DNA from: Nitzschia sp. pyKryTriq1
Taxonomy: Eukaryota > Bacillariophyta > Bacillariophyceae > Bacillariales > Bacillariaceae
DNA length: 64,000 bases
Reading direction: 5' to 3'
NCBI GenBank assembly: GCA_956465555.1
Contig: OY101118.1
Location: forward strand, 2,811,751-2,875,750
A program made the position numbers and the translations under genes. This document shows, in pieces, positions 10,661 through 19,584 of this stretch. A model generated the notes under the pieces. The model was not told the origin of the DNA. It saw nothing but the letters and a program-made list of their open reading frames with translations, and searched no databases. Every line of letters starts with the position of its first letter. Within the stretch, counting starts at the first letter, position 1.

Positions 10661-11236
10661 ATGACATATTATGATGTTTTGGGTGTGTCCCGCGAATCGA
10701 CCTACGACGAAATCAAGACCGCCTTTCACCAGTTGGCTCGTTCGTGTCACCCCGACAAGACAGCGGTGACGACTGTTTTCGACGGTAGTACAAGTACCGG
10801 TACGAGTAGTGAAGGATCCACAACCGCCACCAATAGCAATACTGTACACCAATTCCGACAAATTCAACAGGCATGGGAAATTTTGAGAGATGAGACACGT
10901 CGAAAGCTATACAATCAAGAGTTGGAACAAGAAATATTGAGAGAAAAGGCCAAGAGGGGAGGTTTAGTACCACTGCAATGGAGCGATTTGGAAGAAGCCC
11001 AAGAGGAAGACACAGGGGATACTATACATGTCTACGATTGCCGATGTGGGGAAGAATTGGTGCTGGAGGACAATATCATGAAATCACAAACTGGAAGTGA
11101 TTCTTTGACGACAACTGCTCTCAAAGCTGCTACTGATGCCATTACTGCCACTACTATTTTGATGGAATGTCCGGGATGTTGTTTTGTCTATCAATTACCG
11201 AAACGAACAGCACCAACAACAGAAGAATGCTCATGA
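10661..11236 (+). CDS. DPH4: Diphthamide synthesis J-protein DPH4 (DNAJC24-like), 191 aa
   Basis: Single exon. An N-terminal J domain (YYDVLGVSRESTYDEIK, HPD motif in CHPDKT, RRKLYNQEL) is followed by a DPH-type zinc finger, with the cysteine pair in YDCRCGEEL and a second pair in ECPGCCFVYQL. This J plus CSL-zinc-finger layout is specific to DPH4, which supplies electrons or iron to the DPH1-DPH2 radical enzyme in the first step of diphthamide formation on elongation factor 2. Oddities: a Ser/Thr-rich insert of about 25 residues between the HPD helix and helix III, and about 25 residues between the two zinc-binding pairs. It is convergent with Prp18, 80 bases from its end. Confidence 0.9.
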   Translation: MTYYDVLGVSRESTYDEIKTAFHQLARSCHPDKTAVTTVFDGSTSTGTSSEGSTTATNSNTVHQFRQIQQAWEILRDETRRKLYNQELEQEILREKAKRGGLVPLQWSDLEEAQEEDTGDTIHVYDCRCGEELVLEDNIMKSQTGSDSLTTTALKAATDAITATTILMECPGCCFVYQLPKRTAPTTEECS

Positions 11237-11316
11237 CAATAGTACTAGCTCAAGGAATTTCACTCTATGGAAACGATGCAATATTCTAGCTGCAGCAGCT
11301 GCTGTGCTGGAACCCA

Positions 11317-12639
11317 TCATGTGACTTTTTTGCTTGGGTCCACATCAGGTCGTTTCTTTTGCGCATAACTCAAAAGTCGTTTGACTGACGTCAAGTATTT
11401 GCGCTGCAATTCAGAATTCATAACATGCGCCACATTGGAGGATTCAATCTTGGCTCGACCACTTCGTGCATGGATTCCCACCATGGTGACACCAATCGGC
11501 CATGCTGCCCTTCCAATAGCCACATCGAGATACGCATCGTGGGCCCTGACAAATTCTCCTTGTTGGGCAAACTCCACAATTTTGACCAAATGCGCTTGCA
11601 TACCGGGTTCCAGATTGCGACGTTTCAATTGTTTAAAGAGAGGCCGGATATAATCCCTGCATTGTTTCAAAGTTTTGGATTCGTTCCGACCGGCCACGCT
11701 GTTGGCCACACTGCTGGGGCGAGCTTCCAGATCCACTTCCCACTGTTTCAATAAACCCTTGAGGAATTTGTAAACACGCTTGGGTGGATCATTATCATCA
11801 TCGTCATTAGCGTCCTCGTTGTGATTCTCGTCTCGAGCTGTGGGCCCTCCTCCGTCTTGGGAGGTAGGATCCTGGTCCTGGCCGTTCTTTTGTTCCTGGC
11901 CGTCCCCTGGCGCATGATGATGATGATGTTGCTGTTGCTTCGAGTTGTTGTTGTGGGTGCTTGTGCTTGCTGTTGTTGCTTTTGTTTCGTTTTGTCGTCC
12001 CAAAAAGGTATTCCGAATCCCATATCCTTGCCCCAATCGAAATTCCTCCATTTCCGACAAGCCCTGGAGTGTGGCATGTTGTTGAGCCAAGGCTGCTTCC
12101 AATCGTTCCAGGCGTTGAGCGTGCGTTTCACCAAAGAATCGAATGGGCAATCCAAAGGCTCGCAATTGACGTGTCACGTGGATAGGAGAAAGTGTTGCTT
12201 TTGTTTTAGTAGTAGGAGGAGTATCATCATCGGAAGCAGCAGCAGCAGCATTAGTGGTAGTAACAGTAGTAGCGTCGTCCTTTGTCTTTTTGGCTTTCTT
12301 GGGGGCGGTGGATGACTGTTGTGCTTCGAGGTCAGTTTTGTTAGATGATGATGTGGTTGGTGGATCGGATGGCTGTTCATTGTCTTTGCTTCTTGTAGAG
12401 CTTTCTTCTTCTTGTTTTTGTCGCTTGACAGCTTGCTGCTGCTGCTGCTCCTGCTGCTGACGTTGTAGTCCTTCCTCTTCCTCTTCTTCCAAACGCCGTA
12501 TTTCGGATTGTTTCATGTACTTCTTCTTTCGCTTCTTGTTATTACTAACATTATCGGAGGAAGAGTCATCAACGCCTTGCTGCTGGGCCTTGGCCAGCAC
12601 CGACTTTTTGCGGGCTAATTCTCGTTGCAGCAAGTCCAT
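11317..12639 (-). CDS. PRP18: Pre-mRNA splicing factor Prp18, 440 aa
   Basis: Single exon. The first ATG gives MDLLQRELARKKSVLAKAQQ, the usual Prp18 N-terminus. A splicing-factor motif domain follows (LRAFGLPIRFFGETHAQRLE, near 155-195). The C-terminal Prp18 domain runs from about 290 to the end, with VYKFLKGLLKQWEVDL, CRDYIRPLFKQLKRR and the highly conserved DAYLDVAIGRAAWPIGVTMV. Prp18 acts in the second step of splicing with Slu7 and stabilises the U5 snRNP contact with exons. Poly-Gln, poly-Glu, His and Asn runs fill the regions between domains and make the protein longer than animal Prp18 (about 340). It diverges from the PPCS gene. Confidence 0.95.
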   Translation of the reverse strand: MDLLQRELARKKSVLAKAQQQGVDDSSSDNVSNNKKRKKKYMKQSEIRRLEEEEEEGLQRQQQEQQQQQAVKRQKQEEESSTRSKDNEQPSDPPTTSSSNKTDLEAQQSSTAPKKAKKTKDDATTVTTTNAAAAASDDDTPPTTKTKATLSPIHVTRQLRAFGLPIRFFGETHAQRLERLEAALAQQHATLQGLSEMEEFRLGQGYGIRNTFLGRQNETKATTASTSTHNNNSKQQQHHHHHAPGDGQEQKNGQDQDPTSQDGGGPTARDENHNEDANDDDDNDPPKRVYKFLKGLLKQWEVDLEARPSSVANSVAGRNESKTLKQCRDYIRPLFKQLKRRNLEPGMQAHLVKIVEFAQQGEFVRAHDAYLDVAIGRAAWPIGVTMVGIHARSGRAKIESSNVAHVMNSELQRKYLTSVKRLLSYAQKKRPDVDPSKKVT

Positions 12640-13373
12640 CAATCAAAGTACGAATCTATAACAAAAATAATTGTACCGGTGCGTGTGGTGGTGCTAGCGA
12701 GTAACAATGAAAGTATGACACTATACGATGAGTATGGTACCGCGTGTCTCCAGTTTTTCGATCTCGATCATCATCGTCGCGGTCTCCCTCTTCGTGTGTG
12801 GCTTGTAGCGCTGCGAGAAGCATCGCAGACCAAAAGCAAGAAGAAACAAGCAGAGAGGAAACTGGAGGAGTGTGGATGAGTGAGTCGTCCAAGTCGTCGT
12901 CGTACATCGTCGTCGGCACTCCGCCCGGCGCTGCGGGCCATCCATCGACCATCCGACGACGTTCGACCTTTCGACCCCGCAAGTACCTGGTACCGGTACC
13001 GGTAGCTTCGACGATTGCTGAGATCGAGAGATTTTACCACTCCTATGATTCGAATGGTCTGGCCTCCGTCCACTCGTAAAAGATCGAAGAAATGTCATAC
13101 CGGTACCAGTACTAGTACCGCGGTCCGCGGTACAAGTACCAGTTATGGTACCGGTAAATATCTTTTACGCGACGACGATGATGATGTGAAGATGCTGTAT
13201 GGTTGATGGGTGGCGACGATGACCTCTCTCTCCTCTCTCTCTTTTCATCACAACCTCACACCCCTCAATGAACCCAAAAGGCGCAAGTAAATCCAAGCCA
13301 AGCCAAGCCAAGCACAGTCCTCCTCAGAAGTACGGAAGAGGATTTCCATTATTCAAGAAGTGAGAAAAGAGAG
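12640..13373. repeat. Divergent spacer with GTACCGGTAC palindromes
   Basis: The spacer between the divergent Prp18 and PPCS starts holds two dense palindrome patches (about 12988-13004 and 13098-13158) built from GGTACC, ACCGGT, GTAC and CCGCGG. It also has CGATCATCATCG-type repeats and an AAGCCAAGCC run at 13296-13310. No gene is seen; the long frames on both strands lack protein-like content. Confidence 0.4.
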
Positions 13374-14936
13374 ATGCCGCCTTCCATCACAGCCAATCAT
13401 TCTCCACAAGATCCCTCCTCCTCTCCTCCGTCCAAAGAAGAGGACGAAAAGTCCTCGTCATCTCGGTTGGTGGAGTCGTTCGTTGCCAACTTGGAAGCTC
13501 AAAATCAACGCCAAGACTTGGAACGTCAACTCCAAAACTTTGTCCTCCAACATGTTTCCCATCACCGACCCATCGCCTTGGTGACATCCGGAGGGACCGC
13601 CGCAGATTTGGAAGTTCACAGTGTGCGATGTCTCGACAATTTTTCGACGGGGACTCGTGGGGCGGCCTCTATCGAAGCCTTGCTGCGCAAGGGATATGCT
13701 GTCATTCATTTGTGGAGGACGGGGAGTGCGAGTCCCTTTGGAAGATTGCTGGCAGAAGCTGTAGGAATAGGAGGAAATCAAGGAATTTCAACGGCAGCCA
13801 TGGGAAAACTTTTTGTGGGAGCGGGAGATTCTTTGCAAGATGAAGAGGATCGGATGGTACAATCAGTTTTGGAAGCGAGTAATAACAACAACGGGGTCGG
13901 TAATAATAACGAAGATCCTTGGTTGACCGATCCAGCAGCAGAGGGCAACAACACCACCACCAACAACAACAACAATAGCCATCAATCCTCGACGTCGTCA
14001 ATGCCATCCTCATCGTCTACCAATACCAAACGTAACAGCAACAGCCATTTCAACAACAGGCAGAGCGGCAATCATCACAATCCTCCAGTTGCCTTGCATC
14101 GACGAATGGAATATTCCAGTCGACTACAAATGGCGCTACGAGAACGTCAGTCGGCACTTCAAGAGGGAAGACTGTTGACTGTCCCTTTTCGATCAATTGA
14201 AGAATACTTGGCCAAATTGTACTTGTGTAGTACTGCCCTACGAGAGTGTCAGACCTTGGCCTTGATCTACTTGGCAGCGGCAGTCTCGGACTTTTATGTC
14301 CCTTTCGAACAACGATCGGAACACAAAATCCAAAGTACGAGTAGTAGTACCATCAGTGCTGGTGGTCATGGTCTGACACTGACACTCGAACCGGTCCCCA
14401 AAGTTATGGGATTACTTCGCTCGTCGTGGGCTCCGGATGCCTTTGTGTGTAGTTTCAAATTGGAGACGGATCCTACCCTGTTACGACAAAAGGCCGAACG
14501 GGCCGTACAAAAATATGGTTGTCATATGGTAGTGGGCAACCTTTTGGAGACACGATACACACAAGTCCAAGTCTTGGCGCCGCCAGACTTTGGCGTCGCA
14601 GCGGCTCCGGCGATGGTTTCCAACTGGCCCATGCAGTCGATTCACAAACCAAATAAGGGTGGAGATCCGGATAGTTTGGAGAATCAATTGGTGGATGTGG
14701 TCGTACAGGTCCATTTTGATTACATTTCCACCAGTGGCAATGGTACATTGGACAAGGCGGGCACGGAAGCTGTATTGCGAGCACATCAAGAGTTGGAAGA
14801 ATCCAAACGGCGGGTACAACGAGAATTGTTTTGGGAAAAAGTCAGGACGACGGGGCTAGAATGGGCGGGTGTGGCTGCGGGAGCCTTGCTATCGTACGTC
14901 ATTTCGACAGCGCTTCGTCGAAGGATGGGTGCCTAG
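13374..14936 (+). CDS. Phosphopantothenoylcysteine synthetase (PPCS), 520 aa
   Basis: Single exon. PPCS joins 4'-phosphopantothenate to cysteine in coenzyme A synthesis. The family core is clear: VTSGGTAADLEVHSVRCLDN with FSTGTRGAASIEALLRKGYAVIHLWR (residues 65-115), YLAAAVSDFYVP near 300, the LEPVPKVMGLLRSSWAPDAFVCSFKLETD segment, and MVVGNLLETR. Human and plant enzymes are about 310 residues. Here an Asn/Ser/Thr-rich insert lies at about 160-245, and a C-terminal hydrophobic segment (WAGVAAGALLSYVISTAL, near 497-514) is followed by RRRMGA, which looks like a tail anchor. Membrane attachment would be unusual for PPCS and is an inference. It is convergent with the next gene, 157 bases away. 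Confidence 0.9.
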   Translation: MPPSITANHSPQDPSSSPPSKEEDEKSSSSRLVESFVANLEAQNQRQDLERQLQNFVLQHVSHHRPIALVTSGGTAADLEVHSVRCLDNFSTGTRGAASIEALLRKGYAVIHLWRTGSASPFGRLLAEAVGIGGNQGISTAAMGKLFVGAGDSLQDEEDRMVQSVLEASNNNNGVGNNNEDPWLTDPAAEGNNTTTNNNNNSHQSSTSSMPSSSSTNTKRNSNSHFNNRQSGNHHNPPVALHRRMEYSSRLQMALRERQSALQEGRLLTVPFRSIEEYLAKLYLCSTALRECQTLALIYLAAAVSDFYVPFEQRSEHKIQSTSSSTISAGGHGLTLTLEPVPKVMGLLRSSWAPDAFVCSFKLETDPTLLRQKAERAVQKYGCHMVVGNLLETRYTQVQVLAPPDFGVAAAPAMVSNWPMQSIHKPNKGGDPDSLENQLVDVVVQVHFDYISTSGNGTLDKAGTEAVLRAHQELEESKRRVQRELFWEKVRTTGLEWAGVAAGALLSYVISTALRRRMGA

Positions 14937-15093
14937 CTAATAATAAGTACCGGAGCACTGAGCGTAGAAAAGTAGAAGAACCTACTACCAGAGATACTCT
15001 AACAGTACAAGAGTAGGAAGTTACTGCTAAAATGCTGTGCTTTATCTACCCACCACTTTCTTATCGGAGATCAATCGCTGGTGCAGCAGGACA

Positions 15094-17667
15094 TCAAGCG
15101 TCCCAGCGATTATCCACCTTTTGTGACCTCTGAAGATAATTGCCAACTGTGCCTTTTGATTTATTGTAGGCAGGTCTTCGTTGAACACTGAACTGACTTT
15201 CCGGCACGGGAGAGCAAAGCTTCTGTCGTTGTTCGGGGCTTTCTCCAAATAACGCCTCTTTCCGTTGATCGCGCACCTCCGCAGCGATGTCATGGGCGCG
15301 AGAGATCGCTTGAGGGGAGCAACCGCATTCATCCCGCAAAATCTTAACTCGATCTTGAGGAGATAGGTAAAAGTCTTGGCGCGTCCGGGGCGAGGGTTTT
15401 CGGACACTTGATTCGTAAACGTCCACGTCTACATCTAAGTAGTGGCAGTAAGCCCAATTCAAACCAATAGGAACTCCTGTACTGCAACTCGGGTTGTCCC
15501 CGATTGTGCGCTCGTATTCCCGGACACTGACGCTCCCAAAGCTCACGCCCTTAGTATCGTCACTGGAAAAGGATGACTTGATGCCCGCATTTACACTGAC
15601 GCTCGATCTTAACGAGGTGGACTTTGTTCGTTTCCTCCTGACTGGACTCAGAAACTCCAAATTCGATACCATGGTACTATCCTCGTCGGCTTCTCTATTG
15701 GTGTCCTGTGCACTGGCTACCCTGGATCTAGTCAGTTCCAGGTGACTCGTCAACGAGCTCATGGAGACCGGTCGGCGTGCTTGGTCCTCTTCATCCTCAC
15801 CCTCCTCGGCCGTGGACAGAACACCTTCGGTGCGCAAGCGTGCCATTGCCCTAAAAGAGGTCCTGGAGTTCGTCAAGTAGTCATCGATGGCTTTGTCTAC
15901 TTGTAGAAGCACGGGAGAGAGCACCCCATCCATGGACGAGTACGATGAATAGGAAAACGAATCATATGAAGTAGTAGAGGCCGTTCGTTCGGTGCTAGAC
16001 CGCGTGGTGGAGTCGTCACTGCTGGTACTGCATTTCACGGCATTGATGCCCTTTTCCGGATAGATACCGCATGGGGACTGTACCGAAACGCTGCCGGTCC
16101 TCCTGAGAGCGGGGACCTTCGGAAATTTCTTTGGACTGCCCAGGGAGAAAGACTTGACCAACATAGTCAAACCGAAACGTCTCTTGTCCTTTGTGTACTT
16201 CTTAGTCGACTCAGCACGAGGAGCCTCTGGTTCCCCCCCCTGAAACTTGGACTCGTGAGGAGTTCCAGAAGCTTTGCCGCCTGCCGATTTCGCAGACTGA
16301 ACCGAGTTTGGAGACCCAAGAGGAGGAGGGGGGATGAGCTCTCCAGATGGAGAGCTCGACTGTGACTTGTCGCTGTGGATACTACTGGAAGAATGCTTAT
16401 CACTGTTTGGTGAAACTGCAGTGATTTCTCCAGTCATGTCCATCGATTTGATCACCGACTCGGATTTGCTCTTCAGTAGGAGTAGTCTCTTACTGCTAGG
16501 CCTCTTCATATCTCGCTTGACTCTAGAAGTAGAGACAATTCTTTTAGTGTCTTGGAAAGAAGGAGAAGAATCTTCTTGGCTGTCCTCGTCCACTGACACG
16601 GGAGGCAGAGGAGGAGACCTTGAAGATTCTCGTTTGTTCTCAGGTGGGGACAAACTGGAATCACTTGTGATGGGGCTAGCTGGGAGACGCGTGGGTGTTA
16701 CTGGTGCTTGATCTCCTCGCATACGTCCACCAGGGCTCACCACAAGACTGGCACTTCGCCTTAAGCCGGATCTATTGATGGAGTTGCGAGATCTGGGACT
16801 TCTCGGTCTACCATTTGAGGAACAGGAAGAATTCAATTTTGCCACTGTGGTACTGGTATCAGAAGGACAAATAGAGGATCTTGAGCGCCTCAATACTCTG
16901 CTCGAACGACGTTCATTTGGAGCTGCTTTTGAGCTATCATCTAGGTCGATACCTGAAGAGGGTTTTTTAGATCTTCGCTTCGATCTGGAACTGGATCTTG
17001 TTCTATCTTCGCTTGTACTTGTAGAACTTTGCGCTCTCCTGGGAGACCGGACGACACGCTCTTTTGGTGCGTCTCTTGTAATATGTGAGTTCGTTTCTTC
17101 TTCGACTATGTGCTTTGAGTGCATCACGCGAGGTGATTTCCTGGACCTAAAAGATGAACCTCTCCGCCGCAAAGCAGGTCTCTCAAGATCTTGCTCCACG
17201 GGCAATGACTTATCCGGTGAACGTATTTTCCTCGAATGTGTGGCCTGCAAGTCCTCGGGATCTAAAATTTCCCTAGATTCCTCCTGACTTAGCTTCATGC
17301 GATTTGAGCTTGAAACTCTAGTAGCCGCCCCAGAGTGAACGGAGTTTATTCGCCGCAGTGAAGCCACCGCGGTTCCTTCTTCCAAGTGCAGAGGCTTATC
17401 CAGTGACTTGCTGCGCCTAAACTGTCTAGCAGGTTGTGAGGAGTCGTCCACCTGATCAAAAGGCGTTGACGAGGACCCGCATTCCTCTCCCTTTCCCATC
17501 TGCTCATGTGCTGGCGAGGAGAATGGAGATCGTCTTGATACACTCGATGATCTAGGCGGCAAGGGCCCAGGCATGGATCTAGGAGTAGATCGCTTCCTAA
17601 CCGGCGGCACCGCTGCTGCCCCTCCTTGGGTGCTTGATGATATTGTCGGATCCCTTTTGAGCCCCAT
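15094..17667 (-). CDS. Large Ser/Arg-rich GDNPSCS-motif family protein, 857 aa
   Basis: Single exon from the first ATG (MGLKRDPTISSSTQGG). The frame is open about 30 bases further upstream to a TTG and a TTGTAG/G sequence that could be a 3' splice site, so an extra 5' exon is possible. Residues 1-690 are disordered, with many RRS, SPRR and RSR motifs and clusters of potential phosphosites. Near residue 707 comes VSFGSVSVREYERTIGDNPS, then CSTGVPIGLNWAY and an acidic-basic helical tail (LSPQDRVKILRDECGCSP). The small protein at 1003-1896 shares this block, so the two are distant paralogues about 14 kb apart. Function unknown. The basic Ser-rich tail would suit regulation by kinases, but nothing in the sequence proves it. 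Confidence 0.75.
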   Translation of the reverse strand: MGLKRDPTISSSTQGGAAAVPPVRKRSTPRSMPGPLPPRSSSVSRRSPFSSPAHEQMGKGEECGSSSTPFDQVDDSSQPARQFRRSKSLDKPLHLEEGTAVASLRRINSVHSGAATRVSSSNRMKLSQEESREILDPEDLQATHSRKIRSPDKSLPVEQDLERPALRRRGSSFRSRKSPRVMHSKHIVEEETNSHITRDAPKERVVRSPRRAQSSTSTSEDRTRSSSRSKRRSKKPSSGIDLDDSSKAAPNERRSSRVLRRSRSSICPSDTSTTVAKLNSSCSSNGRPRSPRSRNSINRSGLRRSASLVVSPGGRMRGDQAPVTPTRLPASPITSDSSLSPPENKRESSRSPPLPPVSVDEDSQEDSSPSFQDTKRIVSTSRVKRDMKRPSSKRLLLLKSKSESVIKSMDMTGEITAVSPNSDKHSSSSIHSDKSQSSSPSGELIPPPPLGSPNSVQSAKSAGGKASGTPHESKFQGGEPEAPRAESTKKYTKDKRRFGLTMLVKSFSLGSPKKFPKVPALRRTGSVSVQSPCGIYPEKGINAVKCSTSSDDSTTRSSTERTASTTSYDSFSYSSYSSMDGVLSPVLLQVDKAIDDYLTNSRTSFRAMARLRTEGVLSTAEEGEDEEDQARRPVSMSSLTSHLELTRSRVASAQDTNREADEDSTMVSNLEFLSPVRRKRTKSTSLRSSVSVNAGIKSSFSSDDTKGVSFGSVSVREYERTIGDNPSCSTGVPIGLNWAYCHYLDVDVDVYESSVRKPSPRTRQDFYLSPQDRVKILRDECGCSPQAISRAHDIAAEVRDQRKEALFGESPEQRQKLCSPVPESQFSVQRRPAYNKSKGTVGNYLQRSQKVDNRWDA

Positions 17668-18825
17668 GAGTGCGTTTGCTCCAACTATCGCGATATCCAA
17701 TGCCTACAAGATGAAGCTTTGCCGTTGGTTTTCCTTCATTAAATTTGATGCTCGATGTGTCGGAATCCATTGTTTCCTCATGACGATGATGATGATGATG
17801 CAAAATCCAGAGTCAGGTTTAACCAGATGCCGGTTTTTCTCCGGGGAGAGGGCGGGGGCTTGGATGTTTGTCTTGGTGAAGGAAACAGCACTAGTGCCTC
17901 GGGATCCAAAGGGCATATATACTGTGTTTTAATTCTGTATGTTTCTCAAATATATATAGACAGTTCCACGAAACACAGGAACATTGTCGCCCTTCCAAAA
18001 TCACGATCAACTTCATTTGCCATTATCTGAGATTCCTCTTATTTTTTATCAATGGTCATCTGGACAGGAGGATATAAATAAAGAGTGAAAAGTTTAATTA
18101 TTGAATTGTGAAGAATGCTAATATTTATGCCATGAGGTCGTGAACTTGTCTTTTTTTGGCGGCTCGCAATAACACGGAATTTTTGCAATGATGATGAATG
18201 TGGAAAACCGTTGTCTTGTGGTGGCCACTTCTTTGTGGCGGATTGACACGCACATACCTGGTACCGTATGCTGGGCGGCGGGCGGGCTACGATCGCTCGG
18301 CGGCCACGCTGCTCTCAGTCGGTCCCTCAGTCCAACAACTGTATTCATTCGAAGAGATCCAAAGAGCTCCAATTTGCCTCCCCGTGGAAGCATGTCAGCC
18401 ATTCGTCCCCTCGCAGCATCGTTCATCGGCTCGCCACCGACCACCCACAGGCTCCGACCTAAAGATCTCTTCGAAGATCGAAGATCCATTCTCGACACGC
18501 TCATCCACATACGTACCGCTGGGTGCACTCAGTTTCTCGATTACGAGGTGACGATGATGGCTTTGAGGAGCGCCCCGCCGTCTTACGATGGCCGAGGGCA
18601 TGCGACTAAATACAGTTGCAAGCTTCTTAGGGAAATTCCCCGGACGCAAGGACAGAGATTGTCAACCCGGGAACGGGTGCCGGCGAGGGAGCTACTCTGG
18701 CAACGACGGCCCTTGTTGGCAAGAGCGTGAGAGTCGGCCCCTCGTCGCCGTCAGAGCAAAGTTATGCCATCCATGACACAACGGGGATTACTGTCACTGC
18801 TCATATCGAGGAACTCCTCCCTTTT
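17668..18825. other. Intergenic; one unexplained open frame near 18631-18895
   Basis: Mostly non-coding sequence between the Ser/Arg-rich gene and the tRNA pair. After TTCTTAG at 18624-18630, which resembles a 3' splice site, a plus-strand frame reads EIVNPGTGAGEGATLATTAL then VGKSVRVGPSSPSEQSYAIH and DTTGITVTAHIEELLPFV before running into the first tRNA. It looks protein-like but matches no family I know, and it has no ATG. It could be a gene relic or chance. Confidence 0.25.
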
Positions 18826-18912
18826 GTGTGCATGATCCTGCCTGGTGGTGGGTCAAGGCTTCAAACCTTGGGACGCCTAGCGGCGTAGTTGTTCGATTCA
18901 ACCTTGCGCACG
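18826..18912 (+). tRNA. tRNA-Sec (anticodon UCA), copy 1
   Basis: An 87-nt gene with every hallmark of eukaryotic selenocysteine tRNA. The extended acceptor pairs GTGTGCA with TGCGCAC, and the discriminator base is G. The D stem has 6 bp (CCTGCC/GGTGGG) with a TGGT loop. The anticodon arm is CAAGG-CTTCAAA-CCTTG, giving anticodon TCA, which reads UGA. The long variable arm is ACGCC-TAGC-GGCGT with the TAGC loop typical of tRNA-Sec. The T stem has 4 bp (GTTG/CAAC) with loop TTCGATT. It works with SerRS, PSTK, SepSecS and eEFSec to insert selenocysteine. CCA is not encoded. A TTTT at 18919-18922 can serve as Pol III terminator. Confidence 0.95.
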
Positions 18913-18918
18913 TTGATA

Positions 18919-18922
18919 TTTT
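18919..18922 (+). terminator. Pol III T4 terminator after tRNA-Sec copy 1
   Basis: TTTT lies seven bases downstream of the discriminator base of tRNA-Sec copy 1. Copy 2 has no T4 this close; its nearest is at 19107-19110. Confidence 0.5.
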
Positions 18923-18986
18923 ACGCTTCTCTCTCTCTCTCTTGCTATGTAGGTGCTGGGAGACTCTCACTCTTACACAATCGTTT

Positions 18987-19073
18987 GTGTGCATGATCCT
19001 GCCTGGTGGTGGGTCAAGGCTTCAAACCTTGGGACGCCTAGCGGCGTAGTTGTTCGATTCAACCTTGCGCACG
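18987..19073 (+). tRNA. tRNA-Sec (anticodon UCA), copy 2
   Basis: No difference from copy 1 was seen over the full 87 nt, and the identity reaches three bases upstream and one downstream. The flanking DNA is unrelated, so the duplicated unit is the tRNA itself (74 bases of unlike spacer between copies). All structural features of copy 1 apply, including UCA anticodon, G discriminator and long variable arm. The first TTTT downstream is 33 bases away, so its transcript may have a longer trailer than copy 1. Confidence 0.95.
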
Positions 19074-19584
19074 TCTTCTCTCCTTTGGAGTACGTCCAGT
19101 CAAACCTTTTAGCATAACTGGAATATAGCTATTCATGTTTACGTAGGGAGGCATTCAGCATTTGTCATCATTGTCTCCAAAGGATACGAGCCTCAGTCGG
19201 TGCTCCGCAACGAGCTTCATAAACCAAAGAACCTCTTTTTGCATTATTTGTGAATGATAGATGCCCGAGGACGCTTTTCGAAAGATGCAGTTTACATCTG
19301 TTGGTGCAAGGCAACAACCCTGCTTATAATACTAGCCGATTCCCAGTGCAACCAGCAAGGCCACCAAACATGGTATGCACTGCATGATATTTACAAAAAT
19401 GGTTTCAGAGTTTTACACTTAACACTTAACAATGGTAAACCAAATAGAACGAATACATATTATGTCTAAAGGAGTGACGGGACGCTTTATCAACAGCGCT
19501 GTTGTCCTTGTCTACAATTCACAATGCACACAACTTCTCTGAACTTATTCGCGGCGAGTCGTTAGCGATTGCAATTTTAGTCTT
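19074..19584. other. Intergenic
   Basis: No gene is seen between the tRNA pair and the 3' end of the acyltransferase. It probably includes the acyltransferase 3' UTR. Confidence 0.4.

Noticed and set aside
11821-12315. Plus-strand frame of 164 codons with Cys/Val-rich content
   Set aside because: It is the shadow of poly-Gln, His and Asp codons of Prp18 on the other strand.
18188-18730. Plus-strand frame of 180 codons starting MMMNVENRC
   Set aside because: The opposite strand is equally open over part of it, the composition is not distinctive, and no domain is seen.
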